A stretch of 9,177 bases of DNA from Cytophagaceae bacterium (GCA_947461155.1 CANHKE010000028.1:1-9177); one strand, 5' to 3'. Positions 1 to 7,804 are shown, numbered from the stretch's first letter. Notes: generated by a model not told the origin, from the letters alone. A program made the numbers and translations.

Positions 1-1633
1 ATCCTTCTGCACTACGGGCCATACCGCATTCATCCCACATGATTTTACCTAAACGCTTGTGGAAATAATCAACGGGCTTAGAGCCTTTGATATTCATTAA
101 CGTTTCTAAGCGATCACGTACTTCTTTTTCTGCGGCAACAAATGCTTCAGAGTCCGTTGACATCGCAGGTGTGCGAATTTCAGATGCTAAGTAATTTCCA
201 ATGGTATACGGAATCACGAAATAACCATCCGCTAAACCTTGCATCAAAGCAGATGCACCCAAACGGTTAGCCCCATGATCAGAGAAGTTTGCTTCTCCTA
301 ACGCATATAAGCCCGGAATGGTTGTCATCAAGTTGTAATCCACCCAAAGTCCACCCATCGTATAGTGAACTGCTGGATAAATACGCATCGGAACTTCGTA
401 CGGGTCTTCACCTGTAATTTGTTTGTACATGTCAAACAAGTTGCCGTATTTCTCTTTTACGACTGCCTTACCCATCGCTTGAATTTCTTCGTCAGATGGA
501 TTGTGCATGTTGTTTTTATTTGCTTCTCCTTTTCCGTAGCGGATGATCGCCGCAGCGTAATCCAAATATACGGCCATTTTAGATGTGCCAACACCGAAAC
601 CGGCATCACAACGTTCCTTGGCAGCACGCGACGCGATGTCACGTGGTACTAAGTTTCCGAACGCAGGGTAGCGGCGCTCCAAGTAATAATCTCTTTCTTC
701 TTCCGGAATCTCGTTCGCCTTGCGCGTGTCGTTTTCCTTTTTAGGTACCCAAATACGACCGTCATTACGTAATGACTCGGACATTAGGGTTAATTTCGAT
801 TGGTGGTCACCTGAAACGGGAATACAAGTGGGGTGAATCTGTGTATAACACGGATTTGCGAAGAATGCACCTTTTTTGTTCGCTTTCCAAGCCGCTGTCA
901 CGTTTGATCCCATGGCGTTCGTAGACAAATAAAATACGTTTCCGTATCCACCCGTACACAACAATACCGCATGACCGAAGTGGCGCTCCAAAGCTCCAGT
1001 AACTGAATCGCGTGCAATAATACCACGTGCTTTGCCGTCGATTGTCACGACATCAAGCATTTCATGGCGCGTGTATAATTTCACGTTACCCATACCTACT
1101 TGACGTTGCAAAGCAGAATAAGCACCCAATAATAATTGTTGGCCCGTTTGTCCAGCCGCATAAAACGTACGCTGAACTTGCGTTCCACCGAATGAACGGT
1201 TTGAAAGCAATCCGCCGTATTCACGTGCAAAAGGAACACCTTGCGCCACACATTGGTCAATGATGTTTCCGGATACTTCAGCTAAACGATGTACGTTCGC
1301 CTCACGAGCGCGGTAATCGCCACCTTTGATTGTATCATAAAACAAACGGTACACAGAGTCACCATCGTTTTGGTAGTTTTTTGCTGCATTGATACCTCCT
1401 TGTGCAGCAATCGAGTGCGCACGACGTGGAGAATCTTGGAAACAAAATACTTTTACTTTATATCCTAACTCAGCTAATGAGGCTGCCGCAGAAGCTCCCG
1501 CTAAACCTGAACCTACAATCACAATTTCCAGTGAACGTTTGTTGGCAGGGTTAACCAAAGGCACGCTTGAGCGGTACTTGGTCCATTTTTCAGCCAGTGA
1601 ACCTTCTGGAATTTTAGCATCTAATTTTGTCAT
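1..1633 (-). CDS. sdhA: Succinate dehydrogenase / fumarate reductase flavoprotein subunit, C-terminus cut by window edge
   Basis: This is the FAD subunit that oxidises succinate to fumarate in complex II on the inner face of the cytoplasmic membrane. The open frame runs from an ATG at 1633 to the left edge, giving 544 residues; relatives are roughly 100 residues longer, so the C-terminal end and stop lie outside. Visible landmarks: the dinucleotide-binding motif [13 protein letters not shown] (38-50); [10 protein letters not shown] (71-80), whose His73 aligns with the histidine that carries covalent FAD; QIHPTC with His267; ESLRNDGR (286-293); VPRDVASR with catalytic Arg331; HYTMGGL with His423; and [10 protein letters not shown] with substrate-binding Arg457. 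All expected active-site residues are present. It lies 19 nt downstream of sdhC and is surely co-transcribed with it. The order sdhC-sdhA, with sdhB expected next, is usual in Bacteroidota. Whether the enzyme works mainly as succinate dehydrogenase or fumarate reductase cannot be settled from this subunit. Confidence 0.97.
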   Translation of the reverse strand, partial: MTKLDAKIPEGSLAEKWTKYRSSVPLVNPANKRSLEIVIVGSGLAGASAAASLAELGYKVKVFCFQDSPRRAHSIAAQGGINAAKNYQNDGDSVYRLFYDTIKGGDYRAREANVHRLAEVSGNIIDQCVAQGVPFAREYGGLLSNRSFGGTQVQRTFYAAGQTGQQLLLGAYSALQRQVGMGNVKLYTRHEMLDVVTIDGKARGIIARDSVTGALERHFGHAVLLCTGGYGNVFYLSTNAMGSNVTAAWKANKKGAFFANPCYTQIHPTCIPVSGDHQSKLTLMSESLRNDGRIWVPKKENDTRKANEIPEEERDYYLERRYPAFGNLVPRDIASRAAKERCDAGFGVGTSKMAVYLDYAAAIIRYGKGEANKNNMHNPSDEEIQAMGKAVVKEKYGNLFDMYKQITGEDPYEVPMRIYPAVHYTMGGLWVDYNLMTTIPGLYALGEANFSDHGANRLGASALMQGLADGYFVIPYTIGNYLASEIRTPAMSTDSEAFVAAEKEVRDRLETLMNIKGSKPVDYFHKRLGKIMWDECGMARSAEG

Positions 1634-1652
1634 AATCGTATCAGCTGAGGAA

Positions 1653-2321
1653 TTATTGAATCAAATTAAAATAGAAGGCAATCGGCATCGCAGCAAAAGC
1701 AGCTGCAATGATAATGGAGTATATCGCACCAATCGCCTTGATGGTTGGTGTGTATTTCGGGTGATTCCAACCAATCGTTTGGAAAGCACTTTGAAAACCA
1801 TGTAATAAGTGATAACCAAGTGAAATACAACCTAACACGTAGATAGCCACGATAAGTGGGCTTTGGAAAACAATTTGCATTTCGTTGTACAAGGTGTGTG
1901 TCTCCGTTAAGTCATTTGTTAAACGCGAGAAATACCAAAAATGCTTTAAGTGGATGATTAAGAACAAAAGTAATAATGTTCCCAATAGACCCATCGAACG
2001 GGAATACCATTTGCTGTTTGCAGCACCATCAACTACCGCATAAGCGACCGGACGTTTTTTCTTGTTGTCCAACCACAAGCGAAGGCCATCAAAAATGTGC
2101 AACAATAAACCGCCAAACAAAACAATCTCCATCGTACGGATGATCGGGTTGTGTGCCATGAATTCAGCACCTTCATTAAACGCAACACCACCATCATTTA
2201 AAAAGATAGTCGCATTTAAACCGCAATGAACGATGAGGAAGCTGATCAAAAATAGGCCGGTAATTGCCATGAGGAGCTTTTTTCCAAGAGAGGAGTTAAG
2301 AGATTTTGCTAGCCAAGCCAT
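1653..2321 (-). CDS. sdhC: Succinate dehydrogenase cytochrome b subunit (b558-type membrane anchor)
   Basis: This 222-residue membrane anchor binds heme b and quinone, and attaches the catalytic SdhA and SdhB subunits to the membrane. Five hydrophobic helices are visible at about 14-36, 60-82, 108-130, 150-175 and 196-216, matching the single-subunit anchor of the Bacillus/Wolinella type rather than the separate SdhC/SdhD pair of E. coli. Candidate heme-ligand histidines sit in four helices: His32 (LIVHCGLN), His75 ([11 protein letters not shown]), His124 or His127 ([11 protein letters not shown]), and His171 or His174 ([12 protein letters not shown]). That is the pattern of two-heme anchors. 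The ATG at 2321 fits the usual N-terminus of the family (short charged stretch, then [13 protein letters not shown]). It is the first gene of the operon, with a well-formed promoter about 80 nt upstream, and lies 19 nt before sdhA. No Shine-Dalgarno sequence is visible, as is common in the phylum. Confidence 0.96.
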   Translation of the reverse strand: MAWLAKSLNSSLGKKLLMAITGLFLISFLIVHCGLNATIFLNDGGVAFNEGAEFMAHNPIIRTMEIVLFGGLLLHIFDGLRLWLDNKKKRPVAYAVVDGAANSKWYSRSMGLLGTLLLLFLIIHLKHFWYFSRLTNDLTETHTLYNEMQIVFQSPLIVAIYVLGCISLGYHLLHGFQSAFQTIGWNHPKYTPTIKAIGAIYSIIIAAAFAAMPIAFYFNLIQ

Positions 2322-2505
2322 ATGTAAGGGTATTAGATTTAGGTAAAAACATTCAAAGCGTTTGTTGATTCTAACAATGCACCTGAATTTTAGCCTTCAA
2401 AACTACAATTCAATCGCTTGTCAATCAAATTAATCGCTTAAAAAATCTATTTTTTTTAATTATTCGATTTGACCTTATTAACTTGCTCATCTACTTGATT
2501 GTTTT
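2322..2505. other. Divergent intergenic region between sdhC and the type IX-secreted protein gene
   Basis: This 184-nt AT-rich region separates two divergent transcription units. It contains the sdhC promoter on the minus strand. For the plus-strand gene starting at 2506 I find no exact TAnnTTTG box. The nearest candidate is TATTTTTT at 2448-2455, which lacks a proper -33 partner; TTTG at 2468-2471 is a possible -33 box, but only the poor match TACTTGAT follows at the right distance. The plus-strand promoter is therefore unresolved. A T-rich run at 2448-2457 is the most striking compositional feature. Confidence 0.5.
2398..2429 (-). promoter_or_regulatory. Bacteroidota-type promoter of the sdh operon
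   Basis: Read on the minus strand, a TTTG -33 box (2426-2429) is followed after exactly 20 nt by TAGTTTTG (2398-2405), a perfect match to the Bacteroidota -7 consensus TAnnTTTG. Transcription should start near 2391, giving a leader of roughly 70 nt before the sdhC ATG. The consensus is established for the primary sigma factor of Bacteroides and Flavobacterium; the start site itself is inferred. Confidence 0.72.
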
Positions 2506-5280
2506 ATGCGGAAATATATTTTAATCCTCTTTTTAGCCTTTTTTTCGGTTACTCAGCTCATGGCCACCCATTTAAAAGGAGGAGAGATTACCGTTAAACG
2601 TATTTCGGACAAAACATTAACCTACGAATTCACCTTAACGACGTTTACCGAAAACAACGCTGCGAATGATCAGCAGGAAGATGTGAATTTTTGTTTCGGG
2701 GATGGTTCTGGTATTTTTAAAGCAAAAAGGTGCTGTGGAACACCCATCAATCTCGGTAACGGAACCTTGAAAAACATCTATAAAATTGAATATACGTATC
2801 CAGCTCCTTCACTCGTATACCGCGTGTCGGTTGCCATACCCAATCGGAACGACGGCGTTCGAAATATTAGCAGGTCGGTAGATGTTGCTTTTTATGTCGA
2901 AACAAGTTTCTCCATAAACTCAGGTCTCGGTTTAAATTCCACCCCTTTATTACTAAATCCTGCCGTGGACCTAACGGCCATTGTGGGACAGAAATTTATA
3001 CATAACGCCAATGCGGTCGACGCGGAGGGGGATAGTTTGGCCTACCGATTATCTGTATCAAAAACAGGGGATAGCGAAACATGTAGTGCGAGTAATCGGG
3101 GTATTTCTGCACCTAATTTTCGTCAACCGAATGAAGTTTCGTCAATTAAATCCACGTTTGATATCGATCCCTTAAGTGGGGATTTAGTCTGGGATACGCC
3201 TCAGGAATTGGGATTGTATAATTGTGCGTTTATCATTGAGGAATGGCGAAATGGTGTGAAAATTTCGGAAACCGTCCGCGATATGCAGATTGAGGTTAAA
3301 GATGCGGACAATAAGGCACCTAAGCTGAATGTCCCTGCAGATGTTTGTGTGTTAGCGGGTAGCAACATCGTCCAGACTATCACGGCGGAAGATGTGGTTT
3401 CGAAAACAGGTCGCATCGATCCATTGACGATATACAGTTTGGGGAATGTCTATGCGAATGTAGATCCTATTTATGCCGTATTGCAGCCATTTGCCTCATT
3501 TACTTCCATTCCCAAACAAGCATCACCTGCCAAAGGGACGTTTTCATGGCAGACAGCGTGCCAACATATCCGAAAGGAGCCTTATGATATTTTATTTAAA
3601 GTCGAAGACAATCCCCCAACGGCCATCGGGAATTCCATCAAGTTGGTCGATAGTAAAATTTGGAAAATACGTGTTTTAGCGCCCGCTGTTCAAGGATTAA
3701 AAGCAACGACAGGTACATCGAGTGTTAGCCTTTCTTGGACACCATATAATTGTGTATTGCCTAATACAGAATTGATCATTTATCGAAAATCGGGTCCATG
3801 TGTGACCGTTGTCAATAAATCATGCGGCACCGGAATGACCTTACCTGGATTTGTGCAGATAGGGCGGGTTAAAGCCAATGAAACGAGTTTTGAAGATAAG
3901 TCCTTACAAAAAAATACCAATTACACCTACGTCATCGTGGTGGCATTTACGAATTCAAAAGGCCTGGAGGATTTTAGTCCCATGTCGTCAGGTGTTTGTG
4001 CATTGATTGCCACGGCAGCTCCTGTGATGACCCAGGTATCCGTTTTGAAGACTTCTAAATCTATTGGAGAAATGCGTGTGAAGTGGTCGCGCCCGGTGAA
4101 TATCGATACGGTATTGTTTCCAGGACCTTATCAATATCAACTGAAACGCGCGGAAGGTATTTCGGCTGTGGATTTTAAAGCCATCGGAAGCCCATTGGCA
4201 GATACGGTTTTCGTCGATAAGGGTCTGAATACCTTGGAGAAAGGTTATCGGTATCAGGTTGATGTATTTTATACCAAGAACCAAAAATTGGAATTGCTTG
4301 AATCGCCTACACCAGCCAGCTCAGTTCGTTTGCAGGGGGTGGCTGCCGGAAAGACCATTAAATTGAGCTGGGAAGCTAATGTGCCTTGGAACAATGCGTT
4401 TCAGGTGCATCGTATCTACCGGGATCGGGGAAATGGGGTATTTAATCAGATCAATGAAATCTCCGTTGCCGATCCATCGTCATTTGTGTATACAGATTTG
4501 GGTGTTGATTTTGTAACGGCGGATGGTAAATTTGATGTAACGATTTCGACAGATTCTACCTATTCTTATTATGTAGAAACGGTAGGTGAATACGCCCGAC
4601 CTGTTTGGGCAAAGGGCTTGATTAATGCTTCTCAAGTGTTGGGCGTCAAATCCGTGATTGAGTTAAATCCATGTCCTCCGGTATTGAAATTAGGTTCCAA
4701 TCCGTGTGATGCACCGAATGGAGATTGTGCGCCGACTAGTTTTTCGAATACATTGACATGGACGCCTACGGTCACGAATTTATGTGATCCACAGATTGAT
4801 TATTACCGCGTATATGTGGCGAAGGCGGTGGATGGTAAATATAGTTTGCTGGGGGAGAAGAAGGAGCTTTCGATTGTGCACAGTCAGCCGAATTCCTATG
4901 TGGGATGTTATTATGTGACGGCCGTTAATTTGAATGGAAAAGAAAGTGGAAAAAGCAATGTAGTTTGTCAAGACAATTGTCCTTCGTTTGATTTGCCTAA
5001 TTTAATTAGCCCGAATGGCGATCAAAAAAATGATACGTTTCTGCCGATGCGCTGTCCACGATTTGTCAATCAAGTCAAATGTACGATTGTCGACCGATTT
5101 GGCCAAGTGGTTTATACCTATGACGGACCTTTACTTGGTTTTGGATGGAATGGAAAAGGGCTAAATGGACAAGATGTTCCGATGGGATCGTATTTTTATA
5201 CGTGTGAGGTTCAGTTCGAGGTTGTCGATGAATCGAAGAAAACGAAATCACTAAAGGGATGGGTCGAGCTAGTTCGTTAA
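2506..5280 (+). CDS. Large secreted multidomain protein with fibronectin-III-like repeats and gliding-motility-type C-terminal sorting domain (T9SS type B)
   Basis: The 924-residue product is exported through the inner membrane and then, by family precedent, across the outer membrane by the type IX secretion system. Residues 1-20 form a Sec signal peptide (MRKYILILFLAFFSVTQLMA), with likely cleavage after Ala20. Residues 21-150 begin THLKGGEITV, the opening seen in many large Bacteroidota surface proteins. Residues 155-265 resemble a cadherin/Ig-like unit (DAEGDSLAYRL, then DIDPLSGDLVWDTPQELG and RDMQIEV). About 393-500, 503-606, 607-715 and 725-822 look like four fibronectin-III-like beta-sandwich modules. 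Residues 828-924 match the gliding-motility-associated C-terminal domain: LISPNGDQKNDTF, VDRFGQVVY, GWNGKGLNGQ, GSYFYTC and the final KGWVELVR. There are 21 cysteines, many in the last 200 residues. No enzymatic domain is recognisable, so an adhesive or structural surface role is inferred. No SprF/PorP-like partner gene is adjacent. Its last 22 nt overlap the next gene. Confidence 0.9.
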   Translation: MRKYILILFLAFFSVTQLMATHLKGGEITVKRISDKTLTYEFTLTTFTENNAANDQQEDVNFCFGDGSGIFKAKRCCGTPINLGNGTLKNIYKIEYTYPAPSLVYRVSVAIPNRNDGVRNISRSVDVAFYVETSFSINSGLGLNSTPLLLNPAVDLTAIVGQKFIHNANAVDAEGDSLAYRLSVSKTGDSETCSASNRGISAPNFRQPNEVSSIKSTFDIDPLSGDLVWDTPQELGLYNCAFIIEEWRNGVKISETVRDMQIEVKDADNKAPKLNVPADVCVLAGSNIVQTITAEDVVSKTGRIDPLTIYSLGNVYANVDPIYAVLQPFASFTSIPKQASPAKGTFSWQTACQHIRKEPYDILFKVEDNPPTAIGNSIKLVDSKIWKIRVLAPAVQGLKATTGTSSVSLSWTPYNCVLPNTELIIYRKSGPCVTVVNKSCGTGMTLPGFVQIGRVKANETSFEDKSLQKNTNYTYVIVVAFTNSKGLEDFSPMSSGVCALIATAAPVMTQVSVLKTSKSIGEMRVKWSRPVNIDTVLFPGPYQYQLKRAEGISAVDFKAIGSPLADTVFVDKGLNTLEKGYRYQVDVFYTKNQKLELLESPTPASSVRLQGVAAGKTIKLSWEANVPWNNAFQVHRIYRDRGNGVFNQINEISVADPSSFVYTDLGVDFVTADGKFDVTISTDSTYSYYVETVGEYARPVWAKGLINASQVLGVKSVIELNPCPPVLKLGSNPCDAPNGDCAPTSFSNTLTWTPTVTNLCDPQIDYYRVYVAKAVDGKYSLLGEKKELSIVHSQPNSYVGCYYVTAVNLNGKESGKSNVVCQDNCPSFDLPNLISPNGDQKNDTFLPMRCPRFVNQVKCTIVDRFGQVVYTYDGPLLGFGWNGKGLNGQDVPMGSYFYTCEVQFEVVDESKKTKSLKGWVELVR

Positions 5281-5648
5281 TCGTATTTATTGATGGAAAC
5301 TGTGGTTTTTGTCAGTGGGCTAGCTGGTGCCTACGCACCATTTCCGTGGAGGATTTAGCCATTCATGCACAAGGGTCAGCGCTTTGGCATCATCAGCAGG
5401 AAAATATTCCAGATGTGCGCTGGGCTTTGGCCACGGTTCAAGTGGTGGATGCAGGTCGATTGTATATTAAATCAGCTGCCGTGGCAAAGGTATTCAGGCA
5501 TGCCAAATGGCCGTTTCAGCCTTTGCGCCTCTTTTTTTTACTTCCAATGGGATTATTAGATTGGGGGTATGATTTTATCGCCAAGAACCGCTACTTTTTT
5601 GGAGGCAATGAGGCGTGTGAAATTAATTCGCAGGAAGGTAAGGTTTAG
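5259..5648 (+). CDS. DCC-family (DUF393) thiol-disulfide oxidoreductase-like protein
   Basis: This 129-residue protein carries the signature that names the DCC family near its N-terminus: FIDGNCGFCQWAS, with Asp12, Cys15 and Cys18. The C-terminal stretch DFIAKNRYFFGG is the other conserved block. Length and both motifs are normal for the family (about 110-140 residues). The family is predicted to be thioredoxin-like with a CxxC redox pair, but its substrates are largely unknown. No signal peptide is visible; residues 85-105 are moderately hydrophobic, so membrane association is possible. The ATG at 5259 lies inside the preceding gene (22-nt overlap, different frame) and is the only sensible start before the conserved motif, which suggests translational coupling to the secreted-protein gene. 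Its 3' end overlaps the opposing lipoprotein gene by 26 bp. Family assignment is firm; a specific reaction cannot be given. Confidence 0.88.
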   Translation: MGRASSLIVFIDGNCGFCQWASWCLRTISVEDLAIHAQGSALWHHQQENIPDVRWALATVQVVDAGRLYIKSAAVAKVFRHAKWPFQPLRLFFLLPMGLLDWGYDFIAKNRYFFGGNEACEINSQEGKV

Positions 5649-6738
5649 ACGTTTGAAAGAATAGTGGTGTTAGGACTTCTTTCCATTGGACCGCAGCTAT
5701 TTCAAGTGCTGCAAAATTATAGTGTACACCATCCCAGCGCATACCGCCGTCTTTGATCGCCTGTAAATTGGCCCCTTCGTAGGTATATTCAATTTCTTGT
5801 AGGATGCGAGTTTGGGCACGACGCACTTTAACTTGATCAGGTATATCTTGGCCGGCGTTGGATCGTGCAATCATGAATGCAAAATTCGGCTGGCCTAATA
5901 AATCGCGCGTTTTCTGAATATACCGTTTTGTGTAATAAATGATGTCGTTTTCAGGATCGTTGTAATCATTCTCACCATGAATAACAAGGACGGTACGCAG
6001 TCCTGTTTTTTTCATGTCTGTCAATAAACTTTGCTCGAAGCGGGCATAGGGGTAACGAATTTTCCAATCGTAGATTTTGTTTTCAAATTGTTCTCCGTAG
6101 GCTGATTTTCCCCATTGGATCGACGTGGTACCGCCTTGTCCAGTATTGTAGATGAGCACGGGTACGTTTAATTTCTTTTTGGTGTAATCGGCGACACGTC
6201 CCCAAAAACCGGGGTTGGCTCCAGAAATTGGCCATAATTTTATTTGGCACCAGGTTTTGTCGTAGTCTGTAATGAAGTAAGGTTCTTGCCCTTCGGAAAT
6301 CGAATGGCCAATGACCGCAAATACTTCTCCCACGTTAATGGTTGTGGGCAATAAGCCATCCGTCGTCACCTTGCCATCTGCGGTCAGTTGAATTTGGGCA
6401 TAGTACCCGCCGCCTTGTAATTTATAATTGCCCGAAAATTTCTTGTTTGGGATATCAACGGTTAAATTTTGCCAGTCGGTCGATTGACCGCCCAGTCGGC
6501 TTACAAACTTGATTTTAGCCGTTTGGAAGGTAACACCTGCTTGTCCTTGGATAATGACTTCGCCTTCATTTGCGTTGGAACGCTGTACAAATGTTCTGCT
6601 TTTTTCGATATCAATGCTGGCCGTTGCCGGTGCTAAAAAAGTATCGTTGGGGGAAATAGGTTCTTTGTCGGCCGAGCAAGCGCCCAAGACAAAAAGGGAA
6701 ATAAAAAGAATGCTTACGGTTAATAATCGTTTGTGCAT
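5623..6738 (-). CDS. SGNH/GDSL-type hydrolase lipoprotein, sialate O-acetylesterase-like
   Basis: The 371-residue product starts with a lipoprotein signal peptide ending in the lipobox VLGAC (Cys21), so it should be lipid-anchored to the envelope, probably to the outer membrane. Residues 40-135 look like an Ig-like beta domain. From about 137 the SGNH hydrolase blocks appear in order: AVIGHSISEG with nucleophile Ser146 (block I), YNTGQGGTTS with oxyanion-hole Gly200 (II), VIHGENDYND with Asn257 (III), and WDGVHYN with Asp336 and His339 (V). All catalytic positions are intact. This layout resembles carbohydrate O-acetylesterases of the sialate-O-acetylesterase group, so deacetylation of a glycan is the likely reaction, but the substrate is not evident and no polysaccharide-utilisation genes (susC/susD, glycosidases) are adjacent. 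It is apparently monocistronic, transcribed divergently from fabD and convergently with the DCC gene. The acidic and charged residues just after Cys21 (SADKE) are loosely compatible with a surface-export signal; this is only a suggestion. Confidence 0.87.
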   Translation of the reverse strand: MHKRLLTVSILFISLFVLGACSADKEPISPNDTFLAPATASIDIEKSRTFVQRSNANEGEVIIQGQAGVTFQTAKIKFVSRLGGQSTDWQNLTVDIPNKKFSGNYKLQGGGYYAQIQLTADGKVTTDGLLPTTINVGEVFAVIGHSISEGQEPYFITDYDKTWCQIKLWPISGANPGFWGRVADYTKKKLNVPVLIYNTGQGGTTSIQWGKSAYGEQFENKIYDWKIRYPYARFEQSLLTDMKKTGLRTVLVIHGENDYNDPENDIIYYTKRYIQKTRDLLGQPNFAFMIARSNAGQDIPDQVKVRRAQTRILQEIEYTYEGANLQAIKDGGMRWDGVHYNFAALEIAAVQWKEVLTPLFFQTSKPYLPAN

Positions 6739-6750
6739 TTGATCGCGTTG

Positions 6751-6782
6751 TTTTTAAAAGCGGCTAGAAAAAATTATCTTTG
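6751..6782 (+). promoter_or_regulatory. Promoter of fabD
   Basis: TATCTTTG at 6775-6782 matches TAnnTTTG exactly. A TTTT tetramer (6751-6754) sits 20 nt upstream where TTTG would be expected; a TTG at 6748-6750 is an alternative with a longer 24-nt gap. Transcription would start near 6788, giving a leader of about 32 nt rich in AAATTT. Confidence 0.6.
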
Positions 6783-6800
6783 CCGAGCTAAAATTTAGTC

Positions 6801-6817
6801 CAAATTTAACAAATTTA
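6801..6817 (-). promoter_or_regulatory. Tandem -7-like boxes facing the SGNH lipoprotein gene
   Basis: Two adjacent 9-nt direct repeats (6801-6809 and 6810-6818) read on the minus strand as TTAAATTTG twice, each holding TAAATTTG, a perfect TAnnTTTG -7 box. A start from the proximal copy would give a leader of about 57 nt before the ATG at 6738. No convincing TTTG -33 box lies 17-23 nt upstream (only TATG at 6827-6830), so promoter activity is uncertain. The repeat also lies in the fabD leader on the other strand and could be an operator or simply an A-rich leader. Confidence 0.35.
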
Positions 6818-6819
6818 AA

Positions 6820-7704
6820 ATGAAAGCATATATTTTTCCCGGTCAAGGTTCTCAATTTCCAGGTATGGCGAAGGATTTGTACGAGCAATATGATTTGGCT
6901 CGTTCGATCGTAGATGAAGCGGATTCTATTTTAGGATTTTCGTTAGCGAAGGTCATGTTTGAGGGGACAGATGAGGAGTTGAAGCAAACGCGAGTAACCC
7001 AACCGGCCATTTATTTGCATTCGGTATTGGTGGCAAAACTTGGTAAGGGTTTTCATCCGGCTATGGTGGCAGGTCACTCGTTGGGTGAATTTTCTGCGTT
7101 GGTGGCTGCTGGTGGATTGGCTTGGCAAGATGGATTGCAATTGGTATACAAGCGTGCGTTAGCGATGCAAAAGGCATGTGAAATTCAGCCAAGTACAATG
7201 GCGGCTGTTTTAGGCTTGCCAGATGCCACAATCGAGGAAATTTGTGCGGCATACGGTGCGGGTGTTGTGGCCGCTAATTATAATTGTCCAGGTCAGGTGG
7301 TGATTTCAGGTTCCGTGGAAGGGATTGAGATCGTGGGAAATCAGTTGAAGGAAGCGGGAGCGAAGCGCGTTTTGCCATTGCCGGTAGGCGGCGCATTCCA
7401 CTCGCCATTTATGGAGCCAGCGCGGATTGAACTAGCGGCAGCGATTGAGGCGACAGCCATTGCAAACCCGGTTTGTCCAATCTTTCAAAATGTCAATGCG
7501 CAGGCTTCTCAAGATTCAGGTCAAATTAAAGCGAATTTGATTGCCCAATTAACCGGAGCGGTTCGTTGGACGCAATCGGTGGAGGCGATGGTTGCCGCAG
7601 GGGCGACTGAATTTATTGAGTGTGGTCCAGGGAAAGTATTACAAGGATTGGTTCGTAAGATTCATGCGGAGGCTGTTGTGTCTTCGATGGAATTGGCTGA
7701 TTAA
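6820..7704 (+). CDS. fabD: Malonyl-CoA:acyl carrier protein transacylase
   Basis: FabD moves the malonyl group from CoA to acyl carrier protein, supplying the extender for type II fatty acid synthesis in the cytoplasm. The 294-residue length is normal for the family (about 290-315). Signature residues are all visible: FPGQGSQ (6-12), with Gln9 at the oxyanion hole; GHSLGE (85-90), with nucleophile Ser87; Arg112 in YKRALAM, which binds the malonyl carboxylate; NYNCPGQVVISG (153-164); GAFHSPFM, with catalytic His194; and ECGPGKVLQGLVRKI (267-281). The ATG at 6820 opens directly into MKAYIFPGQGSQ, the standard N-terminus. The gene ends in TAA immediately followed by TAA in the same frame. It has its own promoter and is not flanked by other fab genes, so it appears to stand alone rather than in the fabH-fabD-fabG cluster of many bacteria. 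Confidence 0.97.
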   Translation: MKAYIFPGQGSQFPGMAKDLYEQYDLARSIVDEADSILGFSLAKVMFEGTDEELKQTRVTQPAIYLHSVLVAKLGKGFHPAMVAGHSLGEFSALVAAGGLAWQDGLQLVYKRALAMQKACEIQPSTMAAVLGLPDATIEEICAAYGAGVVAANYNCPGQVVISGSVEGIEIVGNQLKEAGAKRVLPLPVGGAFHSPFMEPARIELAAAIEATAIANPVCPIFQNVNAQASQDSGQIKANLIAQLTGAVRWTQSVEAMVAAGATEFIECGPGKVLQGLVRKIHAEAVVSSMELAD

Positions 7705-7712
7705 TAAGGACT

Positions 7713-7727
7713 AGCCCATTGGAGGCT
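7713..7727 (+). terminator. Weak possible terminator hairpin after fabD
   Basis: A short inverted repeat, AGCC (7713-7716) and GGCT (7724-7727), lies 9 nt after the fabD stop, with a 7-nt loop. A run of nine T follows about 11 nt later (7739-7747). The stem is only 4 bp and the T run is displaced, so this is marginal. Confidence 0.2.
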
Positions 7728-7755
7728 GAAATAATTGATTTTTTTTTAAGTGATA

Positions 7756-7787
7756 TTTGATTATTTCCAAGATAGACCTTACTTTTG
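7756..7787 (+). promoter_or_regulatory. Promoter of the tRNA-Gln gene
   Basis: TTTG at 7756-7759 (-33) and TACTTTTG at 7780-7787 (a perfect TAnnTTTG) are separated by exactly 20 nt, the same geometry as the sdhC promoter. Transcription should start near 7794, about 11 nt before the mature tRNA 5' end at 7805. Confidence 0.75.
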
Positions 7788-7804
7788 CATCACAATTTTG
7801 GTAT

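Noticed and set aside
365..1263. Plus- and minus-strand open frames inside sdhA (365-652, 457-642, 1027-1263)
   Set aside because: They overlap the conserved sdhA reading frame and encode implausible cysteine/arginine-rich or irregular peptides.
1389..1805. 138-codon plus-strand open frame across the sdhA/sdhC junction
   Set aside because: It is antisense to two clearly conserved genes, has no family features, and results from stop-poor composition on the opposite strand.
2448..2457. T run in the sdhC/secreted-protein intergenic region as a terminator tail
   Set aside because: No stable GC-containing stem precedes it, and both flanking genes are transcribed away from this region.
3988..4284. 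98-codon minus-strand frame inside the type IX-secreted protein gene
   Set aside because: It lies wholly within a gene whose domain structure is continuous across this interval; no promoter or protein-like features.
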